Shown: one piece after another, positions 8,724 through 16,208 of the stretch
Layout of the letters: every line of letters begins with the position of its first letter
Position numbering within the stretch: the stretch's first letter is position 1
Assembly (NCBI RefSeq): GCF_051842935.1
Contig: NZ_JBPXRR010000001.1
Span: 186,001-250,000, forward strand
Length of the DNA stretch: 64,000 nt
From: Pseudalkalibacillus sp051842935
GTDB taxonomy: Bacteria; Bacillota; Bacilli; Bacillales; Fictibacillaceae
Direction: 5' to 3'
Position numbers and translations under genes: made by a program
Notes under the pieces: model-generated
Told to the model about the DNA's origin: nothing
Database searches by the model: none
The model's input: the letters and a program-made list of their open reading frames with translations, nothing else

Positions 8724-9251
8724 CTGGAAAAATCAAAACGGCCATCGAAGATGATTTTGACAATCGTATTGGTTTCTCTCATCGTGATCGGGATCGGAGG
8801 ATGGACAAGCTTTTACCTGTTTCAAAAAGCAGATGGTGGAGCAACGACGTTAAAAGAGGCAAAGAGCAGCGGGGACGTCCGTGTCGTCTCCAATGATGCT
8901 CTATTTGTCAATGAAAGCAATGAAGAGGCCGTACTCAAAGAGATCAGTCAGATGCATACGTATTTGAATCAACTCCTCGGTTGGGGAGCATGGCAAAGCT
9001 TTGATCCTACGAACAAAGAAGAAGAGCTGCGTACTCAACTGATGCACATTGAAAAGATCATTGCTCCAGAAACTCGAGGACCGTTAAAAAAGGATATGGA
9101 AAGAGCAGCGAATAGTATTGAGAAAGCGCTGGAAGAGAATGATTCTACACACCTGAAGATGGCCCACAGGATCTTTCATGATCTGGATGTCGTCATGAAT
9201 GATATTGTGGTGGATGTGTATTGGGGCGTAACTGCGACCTACGGCAAGTAG
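8724..9251 (+). CDS. Unknown membrane-anchored protein, probable CTG start
   Basis: I do not recognise this protein (175 residues from the CTG). It has a basic N-terminus (EKSKRPSK), one membrane segment (about 10-32), then a hydrophilic, mostly helical extracytoplasmic domain with no cysteines and no known motif. The first ATG (8751) has no ribosome binding site and would start inside the positive flank of the membrane segment. By contrast TTGGAGGG at 8710-8717 is 6-7 bases from the in-frame CTG at 8724, so a non-standard CTG start fits best. It precedes a second small membrane protein on the same strand. Confidence 0.6.
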   Translation: MEKSKRPSKMILTIVLVSLIVIGIGGWTSFYLFQKADGGATTLKEAKSSGDVRVVSNDALFVNESNEEAVLKEISQMHTYLNQLLGWGAWQSFDPTNKEEELRTQLMHIEKIIAPETRGPLKKDMERAANSIEKALEENDSTHLKMAHRIFHDLDVVMNDIVVDVYWGVTATYGK

Positions 9252-9332
9252 GTGTCTTGAATCTGTCATTTTTCCATCGCACCTATTCTAGCAACTATGT
9301 TAAATTGATAGATGGAAGGATGGGATTCTATC

Positions 9333-9497
9333 ATGTTCAAAGTATTAATAGCTTCCGTACTCATCATCATCGTTGTCCTCATTCTTTTCGTGGCAGCAAT
9401 AACGAAGGGATATTCTTATAAACATACAATCGATCCATTGGAAAACAACCCGTACCTGGATGGAAACGATGAAGAAGAAGACAAAACAGACCGATAA
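9333..9497 (+). CDS. Small single-span membrane protein, YtzI-like
   Basis: A 54-residue protein with one N-terminal membrane helix (about 4-26), then KGYSYKHTIDPLENNPY and an acidic tail. The KGYxYKHT segment reminds me of the small Bacillus protein YtzI, whose function is unknown; this is a resemblance from memory only. GGAAGGA lies about 11 bases before the ATG, somewhat far. A terminator follows at 9528. Confidence 0.55.
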   Translation: MFKVLIASVLIIIVVLILFVAAITKGYSYKHTIDPLENNPYLDGNDEEEDKTDR

Positions 9498-9527
9498 ATG
9501 CTCGATTTCATAGTTTTCCCGATTGAT

Positions 9528-9560
9528 AAGGTTGGCTGTACAATTCAGTCAACCTTTTAT
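9528..9560 (+). terminator. Intrinsic terminator
   Basis: AAGGTTGGCTG-tacaatt-CAGTCAACCTTTT, one G-T pair, T-rich end. Confidence 0.8.
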
Positions 9561-9631
9561 ATTTGTACAAGCAATCGACCGAAAATTGCATAGAGTGTAT
9601 AAAGGGAAAATTCTATGAAAGTGGTGAATAG

Positions 9632-11023
9632 ATGGTAACAGTCGTTTTAGATCCAGGACATGGTGGCTCTGATAGCGGGGCTGTCTACAAACAATATAAG
9701 GAAAAGGATTTTAACCTGAAAGTAGCATTGATGGTCCGAGAGTTTTTGCTCGAATCATATGTCGTCAATGTGTTGATGACCCGAACGAAAGACCAAACCG
9801 TAAGTCTGAAAGCACGTACCGATTTTGCGAATGAAAAGAACGCTGACTTTTTCTTTTCGATCCACCACAATGCAGCAGGTGGGACGGGCTTTGAGAGTTA
9901 TATCTACAACGGAACGATACCGAGTGCAACGAAAGAGATCCAGGGCATCATCCACAAAGAGATCGTCTTCACGACGGATCAATACAAGGTTTTCAACCGT
10001 GGACAAAAGAGAGCGAATTTCTATGTGCTCCGAAATACAAGAATGAACGCATTATTAATTGAAGTGCTTTTCATTGATAATGAACGTGACTTGCAGTTGA
10101 TGTTGAATGACAAATTCTTAAGAGATGTAGCGAAAGCAGCGGCTACAGGAGTTGCGAAGGCACTGAACTTACCACAGAAGCCAAAGCCGCAGCCTCAACC
10201 TCAACCAGGTACGGGAACCCTTTATAAGGTGATCGCTGGTTCTTTTAAAGAAGAAGAGAATGCAGAACAACGAGCAAAAACGCTCCAGTCCAATAAGATT
10301 GAAGCGTATATCTACCCGATTGTCATCAATGGGACGAGGTTTTACCGTGTACAAGCCGGCGCTTTTTCTCAGAAAGAGAATGCAGAAGAGTTGGTTGCTC
10401 GGTTGAGAACCATCGGAATCGGTGATGCATTCATCGTAACGGAAGGTGAACCATCAGAGCCTCCTAAGCCAGAGCCTGTTGTCGGTTTTACCATTACAGG
10501 ATCAAGTGTGCTTACGGCTGAAACGATGAACGATTTCGTCAAGCGGGTGAACCCTCAAGCTCCTGCATTGGCCCAGTTGTATTTGAATATCGGTAATTTA
10601 TATGGAATTCGAGGCGATACGGCTCTCGCTCAAGCGATTCATGAAACCAATTACTTCCGATTCACTGGAACGGTGAAGCCTGAACAGAACAACTATGCGG
10701 GAATCGGAACGACAGATGCAAATACGCCAGGCGCAAGCTTTGCAACACCAAGAGAAGGCGTGCTCGCTCACATCCAGCATTTGTATGCGTATGCGACAAA
10801 AGAAAAGTTACCTGAGGGACAAGTACTCGTGGATCCGCGATTCAATCTCGTTGCCCGTGGCTCGGCACCGACTTGGATCAAGCTGAATGGAAAATGGGCC
10901 GTACCAGGTACGACCTATGGTCAACAGATCCTGACGATCTATGAAAAGATGGTCAACGCTGAAATCGATGCAGCCAATAAGTTGATTGATGATCTGGAAA
11001 AAACGAAACAGCAACTTCAATAG
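9632..11023 (+). CDS. N-acetylmuramoyl-L-alanine amidase / SPOR / glucosaminidase fusion (CwlC-like)
   Basis: Predicted two-activity peptidoglycan hydrolase of 463 residues without a signal peptide. Residues 1-178 form an Amidase_3 domain (DPGHGGSDSG with the zinc His, then SIHHNA, and a C-terminal glutamate in LIEVLF). About 200-275 is a SPOR-type double repeat (YKVIAGSF, YRVQAGAF). About 285-450 is a glucosaminidase domain (ALAQAIHETNY with the catalytic Glu, then NNYAGIG). The first two parts match Bacillus CwlC, which acts from inside the mother cell at lysis after sporulation and also lacks a signal peptide. The added glucosaminidase domain is not in CwlC. A CATA-like element 30-40 bases upstream could be a sigma-K -10 box, but this is weak. 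Confidence 0.85.
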   Translation: MVTVVLDPGHGGSDSGAVYKQYKEKDFNLKVALMVREFLLESYVVNVLMTRTKDQTVSLKARTDFANEKNADFFFSIHHNAAGGTGFESYIYNGTIPSATKEIQGIIHKEIVFTTDQYKVFNRGQKRANFYVLRNTRMNALLIEVLFIDNERDLQLMLNDKFLRDVAKAAATGVAKALNLPQKPKPQPQPQPGTGTLYKVIAGSFKEEENAEQRAKTLQSNKIEAYIYPIVINGTRFYRVQAGAFSQKENAEELVARLRTIGIGDAFIVTEGEPSEPPKPEPVVGFTITGSSVLTAETMNDFVKRVNPQAPALAQLYLNIGNLYGIRGDTALAQAIHETNYFRFTGTVKPEQNNYAGIGTTDANTPGASFATPREGVLAHIQHLYAYATKEKLPEGQVLVDPRFNLVARGSAPTWIKLNGKWAVPGTTYGQQILTIYEKMVNAEIDAANKLIDDLEKTKQQLQ

Positions 11024-11027
11024 TAGG

Positions 11028-11057
11028 AAAGCTCCTTATTTGCAGGGGGCTTTTTTT
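11028..11057 (+). terminator. Intrinsic terminator
   Basis: AAAGCTCC-ttatttgca-GGGGGCTTTTTTT directly after the amidase stop. Confidence 0.75.
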
Positions 11058-11181
11058 GTTTCTGGTCCTTTCTACAAGATTGTTGCTTAGGCAAGATAGT
11101 CCTAAGTCACTCATGTCTAGTGTTACAATGAGGAATAGTATTGAAGACGGACTTTGTACGAGTGAGTTAGGATGAACAACA

Positions 11182-12354
11182 ATGGAAAATTGGAAGAAAA
11201 GTGCACGATTTTTATGGCTATGTAATTTCATAATCGTTGCGGCGATGACGATGATCCTGCCATTCCTGCCACTATACTTGGAAGAACTCGGGGTAACGGG
11301 TGAAAAGGAACTGAGTGTTTGGACAGGTGCCATCTTTTCTGCTGCGTTTTTATCTGGCGCGATCATGTCACCGATTTGGGGCATCTTCGCAGATAAATTC
11401 GGTCAGAAAGCAAATCTGATCCGTGCGGGGATCGGAATGGGGATCCTTACATTCTCGATGGCATTCGCGACAGGTCCATGGATGCTTCTGGGGCTCCGTT
11501 TTTTCATGGGCTTTTTCTCAGGATTCATTACCGTATCCTTTTCTTATCTTTCTAGAATTACTCCGAAAGACCATACCGGGAGTGCGCTAGGATTTCTGCA
11601 AACCGGCGGGATATCCGGAGGCATCGTCGGACCGTTATTTGGAGGTGCTTTGTCAGACTTGTTCGGTTTCCGACCAGTTTTTGCTGTGACGGGCATCAGC
11701 ATTTTGTTGACCTTGCTGCTCGTCATCTACTCGATCCCTCAAGATCAGCCGATGCAATCTAAAAAAGGAAAGCCAGGGACTTTCATGGATGTCCTGAAGA
11801 ACAAGCAATTGCTGGTGCTGTTCATTGCGACATTCATCTTGCAAGCGGCTATGCTCAGTACGAACTCGATGATGACGATCTTCGTAAAAACGTTCGTGGA
11901 CAACAAAGAGAACCTTGCCTTATTGGCTGGGTTTGCGGCGTCCATCCTTGGAATCGCGACAATCATCGGCTCTCCTTATCTAGGTAAGCTCGGAGACCGG
12001 ATCGGTCATTTGAAAATGCTTCCGGTCGTGATGTTCGCGAGCGGAGTCTTGTTTTTACCTCAATTGTGGACTGATAACATATATGAATTGTATATATGGC
12101 GCTTCATCCAAGGATTGCTGCTTGGGGGTGTCTGGCCGGCAATCCAGACCTTGATCTATAAGAAGACACCGGCAGATATCGAGGGGCGAGCCTTTGGTGT
12201 GACAGCGAGTTGCCGTTTTCTAGGGAATTTGATCGGTCCCTTGATCGGTGGATGGATTTCAGGAAATTTTGTCACGGCATATGTATTTGGTTTTGCCGGT
12301 GTAATTTTGATGGCTGGCAGTGTCCTCGTCAAATTCGGTGTTCATGATCGATGA
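11182..12354 (+). CDS. MFS drug exporter (DHA1 family)
   Basis: A 390-residue, 12-segment major-facilitator antiporter. Motif A is visible between segments 2 and 3 (GIFADKFGQK), repeated in degenerate form as GKLGDRIGH in the second half. A motif C-like GGISGGIVGPLFGG in segment 5 marks proton-driven antiporters. It resembles multidrug exporters of the Blt/TetA class. It stands alone with its own promoter region. The substrate cannot be inferred. Confidence 0.82.
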   Translation: MENWKKSARFLWLCNFIIVAAMTMILPFLPLYLEELGVTGEKELSVWTGAIFSAAFLSGAIMSPIWGIFADKFGQKANLIRAGIGMGILTFSMAFATGPWMLLGLRFFMGFFSGFITVSFSYLSRITPKDHTGSALGFLQTGGISGGIVGPLFGGALSDLFGFRPVFAVTGISILLTLLLVIYSIPQDQPMQSKKGKPGTFMDVLKNKQLLVLFIATFILQAAMLSTNSMMTIFVKTFVDNKENLALLAGFAASILGIATIIGSPYLGKLGDRIGHLKMLPVVMFASGVLFLPQLWTDNIYELYIWRFIQGLLLGGVWPAIQTLIYKKTPADIEGRAFGVTASCRFLGNLIGPLIGGWISGNFVTAYVFGFAGVILMAGSVLVKFGVHDR

Positions 12355-12426
12355 CAGATTCTATTGACACCTGAATATTCTGACGATACTGTTAAAAGTA
12401 ATGGAAAACAGGGGAGATGAGGACGT

Positions 12427-12939
12427 ATGGATAATAAAGCAATTTTGCAAATGTTCAACTTTTCAAGAAGCAACACATTGGCAAGCTTGAAGGCGACAAC
12501 AGAGGAACAAGCTCTAATCGTACCAGAAGGTTTCAACAACTCGATCGTTTGGAATCTTGGACACATCTTCATCGCGGTAGAAAACATCATGGCTCATGTA
12601 GATGGAAGTAAAGCGAACATACCGGATGGCTACAAAGAATTCTTCGGCCATAGTACGAGTCCATCCACCTGGACGAAAGAGCCACCAACGTTAAAAGAGC
12701 TGGCGACACAACTAGAAGAACAAACGGAGCGCATTGCATCTATATATGGGGAAAAATTGCAAGATACGCTGCCAGAGCCTTTGCGCTTGAATGAACGGAC
12801 TGCGTTTGAAACGTACGGAGAAGTGCTCAACTTCATGATTTGGCATGAAGGTCTCCATCTCGGTGTCATCAATGGAATCAAACGTGCGCAAGGCATCCAG
12901 GAATTATGGAAACCGCTCGAGGCACAAGAAACGAAATAA
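12427..12939 (+). CDS. DinB family protein
   Basis: A 170-residue four-helix-bundle protein of the DinB/YfiT superfamily, often metal-dependent thiol transferases or stress proteins. The three expected metal-binding histidines are visible: NLGHIF near residue 46, and the IWHEGLHLG pair near 142-146. The function of this member is unknown. GGGGAGATGAGG precedes the ATG. A bidirectional terminator separates it from the convergent lipoprotein gene. Confidence 0.82.
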   Translation: MDNKAILQMFNFSRSNTLASLKATTEEQALIVPEGFNNSIVWNLGHIFIAVENIMAHVDGSKANIPDGYKEFFGHSTSPSTWTKEPPTLKELATQLEEQTERIASIYGEKLQDTLPEPLRLNERTAFETYGEVLNFMIWHEGLHLGVINGIKRAQGIQELWKPLEAQETK

Positions 12940-12951
12940 ATGATCGCAAGC

Positions 12952-12988
12952 AAAAAGCTGGTCCGTTCAACTATCGGACCAGCTTTTA
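12952..12988. terminator. Bidirectional terminator
   Basis: AAAAGCTGGTCCG-ttcaactat-CGGACCAGCTTTT between convergent genes; a 13-bp perfect stem. Confidence 0.9.
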
Positions 12989-12990
12989 CA

Positions 12991-13476
12991 TTATTCAATC
13001 GTTTGTTTGAATGTCGTTTCAAATGGTGGCTTGGAAGTGACTTTGAAGCGGATCTGATATGTTCCTGGGTCCAACTTCGGTAAGGCTACGCTGAAGCTTT
13101 TGCTTTCGCCAGGCTCAATCGTCTCGGTTTTAAGTGCCTGAGTGAACATTTTGCCTTCTCCCCAATGGAACACCTGTTTACCGTTCTCATCCATGATCCA
13201 CATGTCATACTGTTGTCCACTTGTAAACTCTAGATTTTGCGCTCGTTCAGTTTGGTTCTTTAATTCGATGACTGCTTTGTCGTTCGTGAAAGAAACGACG
13301 TTCAGCTCAAGTTCACCTGCCACAATCTCATTCCCTTCAGGTGGTTTTTCCGGTTTTTCTGGTTTTTCACTAGCTTGTCCGTTAGTCGGTTCAGAAGCCG
13401 GTTCCTCGTTCGTTTCCGTCGTTCCGCAAGCTGCTAAAAGGATCATCAACCCCACAATTGAAAGAAGTCGTAACAT
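12991..13476 (-). CDS. Lipoprotein with BsuPI (intracellular proteinase inhibitor-like) domain
   Basis: A 161-residue lipoprotein. Lipobox LLAAC at about 13-17, a Glu/Pro/Lys-rich linker (repeats of KPEKPE), then a BsuPI-type immunoglobulin-like domain (about 60-160) with the characteristic GQQYDMWIMDENGKQVFHW and later IEPGES. BsuPI was named for an intracellular inhibitor of the IspA protease, but exported members are common and their role is unclear. The ATG at 13476 has GGGAGGG in front and puts the lipobox at the right distance; the frame opens earlier at 13566 without signal. Confidence 0.82.
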   Translation of the reverse strand: MLRLLSIVGLMILLAACGTTETNEEPASEPTNGQASEKPEKPEKPPEGNEIVAGELELNVVSFTNDKAVIELKNQTERAQNLEFTSGQQYDMWIMDENGKQVFHWGEGKMFTQALKTETIEPGESKSFSVALPKLDPGTYQIRFKVTSKPPFETTFKQTIE

Positions 13477-13580
13477 GGTGTAACCCTCCCTTTGATCAAA
13501 GGACCTTACAATCCTTGATTTTAATTGTTCGTAGTATTGACGTAACCGGGCGGGCTTATGTTTCAACCATTTTTTATAAT

Positions 13581-13904
13581 TTACTCAAAAATGCATTCCG
13601 CCTCAATAACTTTGATCAGTTCCTTCAGTTGTTCCAGAGGACGTTCCACCTCTAGTTTATAGTAATTCTGAGTACCTTTTTTCTCGGAACTGACAAGATG
13701 GACTTGTTTTAGGATCTTTAGGTGATGGGAGATCGTCGGGCGGGACATCGGAGAGTAATCCGAAATCTCATTGACGTTCAACCGTTCATGTTCCGCTAAC
13801 AACAAAATCAGTTCCTGACGTACAGGATCTGCTAATGCCTGAAATAATGGGGTGGCATTCCGGAAGGACTCCAGGAATTGCTCTTTTTCGTTTGTATCTG
13901 TCAT
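13581..13904 (-). CDS. ArsR-family winged-helix regulator
   Basis: A DNA-binding repressor of 107 residues. The winged-helix core is clear: FQALADPVRQELILLL, the recognition region SRPTISHHLKILKQVHLV, then the wing KKGTQNYYKL. No metal-binding cysteine pair (the CVC of ArsR) is present, so it is not a classical metal sensor. The ATG at 13904 is preferred over 13916 because GGTGAT precedes it. The upstream region holds a GTTTAAAC palindrome near 13930 that could be its own operator. The gene is isolated; its target is unknown. Confidence 0.82.
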   Translation of the reverse strand: MTDTNEKEQFLESFRNATPLFQALADPVRQELILLLAEHERLNVNEISDYSPMSRPTISHHLKILKQVHLVSSEKKGTQNYYKLEVERPLEQLKELIKVIEAECIFE

Positions 13905-14003
13905 ATCGATCACCATTCGTTTAATAGTTTAAACCTATATGTACATAGTATATCAGGTCGGGCTGTTTGGCAATTGGTTACATGTAGAGAAGACTTGGCA
14001 ATG

Positions 14004-14040
14004 AAAAAAACAGAACAGACGAGATGTCTGCTCTGTTTCT
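14004..14040 (-). terminator. Terminator of htpX
   Basis: On the minus strand AACAGAGCAGACATC / GTCTGTTCTGTTTTTTT. Confidence 0.85.
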
Positions 14041-14051
14041 ATATACCATTA

Positions 14052-14939
14052 TTACTTCGCTTGTAAACGACGGATTCGCTCATCAAGGTCAGGGTGTGTT
14101 GAGAAAAGAAGTCTCTTTTTCTTACCGCCACTGATTTTCATAGTCGCTAGAGATTCTTGACGAGTATCGACGCGGTTGACATGGGCACGAAGGGATTCAA
14201 GTGCGTGTAGCATCTTGTCCTTACCGGCCAGATCTGCACCGCCTCGGTCCGCATGGAATTCACGATATCGGGAGTACGCCATGACGACGATACTTCCGAG
14301 AATGGAAAATGCGATTTGGAAAACGAAGATGGCAATGAAATGAACAATCATGGCTTTATCTTCATCCACCAACTGAGCGACTGCCCAAGCTGCAATTCTG
14401 GATAGGAATACTACGAATGTATTGATGACACCTTGCAATAAGGTCATCGTTACCATATCACCATTTGCAACGTGCGCAACTTCATGTGCAAGTACGCCTT
14501 CAACTGCGTCATCATCCATGTTTTGAAGTAGACCAGTTGAAACAGCAACGAGTGATCGGCGTTTTGAAGGACCTGTTGCAAAAGCGTTAACTTCAGGCGA
14601 GTTATACAATCCGACTTCTGGCATGACTGTTAGTCCTGCAGCACGTGAAAGGCGGTGGACGCGTTCCACGAGATCACGCTCATAAGCTGAGCCAGGGTTA
14701 TCAGGGTTGATGACTTTAACGCCCATGAGTTTCTTAGCCATCCATCGGGAAATTGCAAGGGACATGAAGGAGCCAGTAAAACCGACGACAGCACTGAACA
14801 CCAACAACTGTCCGAACATGATGTTACCATCAGCACCGATGTAGTTGTTTACGCCTAACACCGATAGAACAATCATGATGGTCGTAAGGACTAGAATGTT
14901 CGTTAAGATGAATAATGAAATCCGTTTAAACATTTTCAT
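14052..14939 (-). CDS. htpX: Membrane zinc metalloprotease HtpX
   Basis: Membrane protein quality-control protease (family M48), 295 residues, normal length. Two N-terminal membrane segments (about 7-28 and 38-60), zinc motif LAHEVAHVANGDM, two further membrane segments, then the third zinc ligand in the REFHADRGGADLAGK region. In B. subtilis htpX is repressed by YkrK, encoded divergently; the same arrangement holds here, and a matching palindrome lies at 14950-14965, 10 bases in front of the start codon. Confidence 0.95.
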   Translation of the reverse strand: MKMFKRISLFILTNILVLTTIMIVLSVLGVNNYIGADGNIMFGQLLVFSAVVGFTGSFMSLAISRWMAKKLMGVKVINPDNPGSAYERDLVERVHRLSRAAGLTVMPEVGLYNSPEVNAFATGPSKRRSLVAVSTGLLQNMDDDAVEGVLAHEVAHVANGDMVTMTLLQGVINTFVVFLSRIAAWAVAQLVDEDKAMIVHFIAIFVFQIAFSILGSIVVMAYSRYREFHADRGGADLAGKDKMLHALESLRAHVNRVDTRQESLATMKISGGKKKRLLFSTHPDLDERIRRLQAK

Positions 14940-14949
14940 ACCTCATTTC

Positions 14950-14965
14950 AAGTTCATTTGAACTT
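14950..14965 (-). promoter_or_regulatory. Putative YkrK operator of htpX
   Basis: Perfect inverted repeat AAGTTCA-TT-TGAACTT immediately upstream of htpX. The same sequence, AAGTTCA-AA-TGAAC, overlaps the start region of the ykrK promoter. Assignment to YkrK is inferred from the shared site and the known regulatory pair. Confidence 0.75.
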
Positions 14966-15059
14966 AATATTGTATATAAGTTGAGTATAAATTACCACTT
15001 CAAATTAATCAAGATAGAAGATTACGATTTTATAAAGGATACATGAGGTCATAGCTATA

Positions 15060-15213
15060 TTGTTGATTTCTTCGAAATTCACTCCCTTTCCGCGGGCGAA
15101 CCGCAAGCCTCCTCGCTTGCGGGGATGTGTTTACTACTAAAGTTAGCGCTGTGGGGTCTTGCCTGGCTCGCTATTCCCGCAGGAGTGTCGTGATTTTCTA
15201 TTGAAATCAACAA
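15060..15213. mobile_element. MITE-like intergenic element, 154 bp
   Basis: Bounded by 11-bp perfect terminal inverted repeats (TTGTTGATTTC and GAAATCAACAA). The interior is much more G+C-rich than the flanks and holds a CCGCAAGC-ctcct-GCTTGCGG hairpin and a CCCGCAGGAGT segment. From memory this resembles an interspersed noncoding repeat seen in many Bacillaceae genomes. It codes for nothing and lies between the divergent htpX and ykrK promoters without touching either. Confidence 0.7.
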
Positions 15214-15263
15214 ACGAAGCCTTATGATACTGTTAATTGTATCATTTAAATATCTTCAATAAA

Positions 15264-15306
15264 TTGACGTCCACATTTTTGTTGCGTATGATAAGTTCAA
15301 ATGAAC
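15264..15306 (+). promoter_or_regulatory. ykrK promoter with overlapping operator
   Basis: TTGACG (15264-15269), 17 bases, TATGAT (15287-15292): a near-consensus sigma-A promoter. AAGTTCA-AA-TGAAC (15293-15306) follows the -10 box directly and would cover the transcription start, the expected place for autorepression. Confidence 0.75.
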
Positions 15307-15328
15307 GGATAAATAGAGGTGAAAAACG

Positions 15329-16075
15329 ATGCCTTCCTTGACCCTTACCCGAAAACAGATGGCTGAACTGCTTGTATCATTACAAAACAATGAGGTCAGC
15401 ACCCCTACCAAAGTATTGAAGCAAGCGTGGTTAGAAACAAATGGTATGTCAGAGGATGCCGCGATGAAAGGCATGGGGGAATCTTCTTTACCAGGTATTT
15501 TTGAAAAGATCATCAAAAGCTCCAAGAAGGAGATCGGTTTCTCCATCAATGAAATCGTTTCGCTCGGAAATCAGATTGAATACAGCAGCTTTTCTACTAC
15601 TGCAGTTCAGAACTGGGTGAAACGGGATGTAAGAAGCTTGATTGGTTCTCCTCAACAAGGCAAGAAATACTCCCTGGAACAGGCCGCGATCCTCTTCATC
15701 GTTGAGGATTTGAAAAGTACACTCGACTTCGTTTCAATCCGGAATCTGTTGACTTTGATTTTCAATAACATAGAAGATCGGCATGACGACTTGATTGACC
15801 CGATTCATTTTTACCATACATATGCGACGATTTTTGAGGAATTGGACTTGAATGATGATCATGTTGTGGATGTAGATTTCCGTGTGAAAGATGGAAATAA
15901 AGCTGAAATGATGATCTATCAGAAGGCTGAAGAAAAAATGGAGCGGCTCGTCGATCTGGAATTAAGGGAACAATCGATTGTAAAAAATGCATTGGTCATT
16001 GCAACTCTCTCCGTTCAGACGTCTTATTTTCAATCTGTATCAAGACAGTTTTTGAATTCGACTTTATTCATATAA
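15329..16075 (+). CDS. ykrK: Transcriptional repressor YkrK (DUF1836)
   Basis: A DUF1836 protein of 248 residues with a helix-turn-helix-like N-terminal half. Notable segments are the MerR-like phrase YSSFSTTAVQNWVKRDVRSLIGSPQQGKKY at about 87-115 (start and end quoted as one stretch of key residues: SFSTTAVQNWVKRD) and a helical C-terminal half. YkrK represses htpX in B. subtilis. Divergence from htpX and shared palindromes support the same role here. The ATG has AGAGGTG 6 bases upstream. Confidence 0.88.
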   Translation: MPSLTLTRKQMAELLVSLQNNEVSTPTKVLKQAWLETNGMSEDAAMKGMGESSLPGIFEKIIKSSKKEIGFSINEIVSLGNQIEYSSFSTTAVQNWVKRDVRSLIGSPQQGKKYSLEQAAILFIVEDLKSTLDFVSIRNLLTLIFNNIEDRHDDLIDPIHFYHTYATIFEELDLNDDHVVDVDFRVKDGNKAEMMIYQKAEEKMERLVDLELREQSIVKNALVIATLSVQTSYFQSVSRQFLNSTLFI

Positions 16076-16086
16076 GGAATTTTTAC

Positions 16087-16112
16087 GAAAGTGGTGGAAA
16101 CACCACTTTTTT
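16087..16112 (+). terminator. Terminator of ykrK
   Basis: AAAGTGGTG-gaaa-CACCACTTTTTT; GNRA-like tetraloop. Confidence 0.88.
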
Positions 16113-16133
16113 ATATTGGAAAATAAACATTTA

Positions 16134-16151
16134 TAGTGTAAAATTACACTA
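16134..16151 (+). promoter_or_regulatory. 18-bp palindromic operator, copy 1
   Basis: TAGTGTAAAATTACACTA, two 8-base arms around AA, 57 bases before the DUF2157 gene. The same 18 bases, in the same orientation relative to the gene, precede the membrane protein gene at 43562-43882. The regulator is not identified. Confidence 0.7.
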
Positions 16152-16208
16152 AACGAACATGAGCACGCTAACAGCTATCATATGTTAAAGGGAAGGGGAG
16201 GGTACAAC

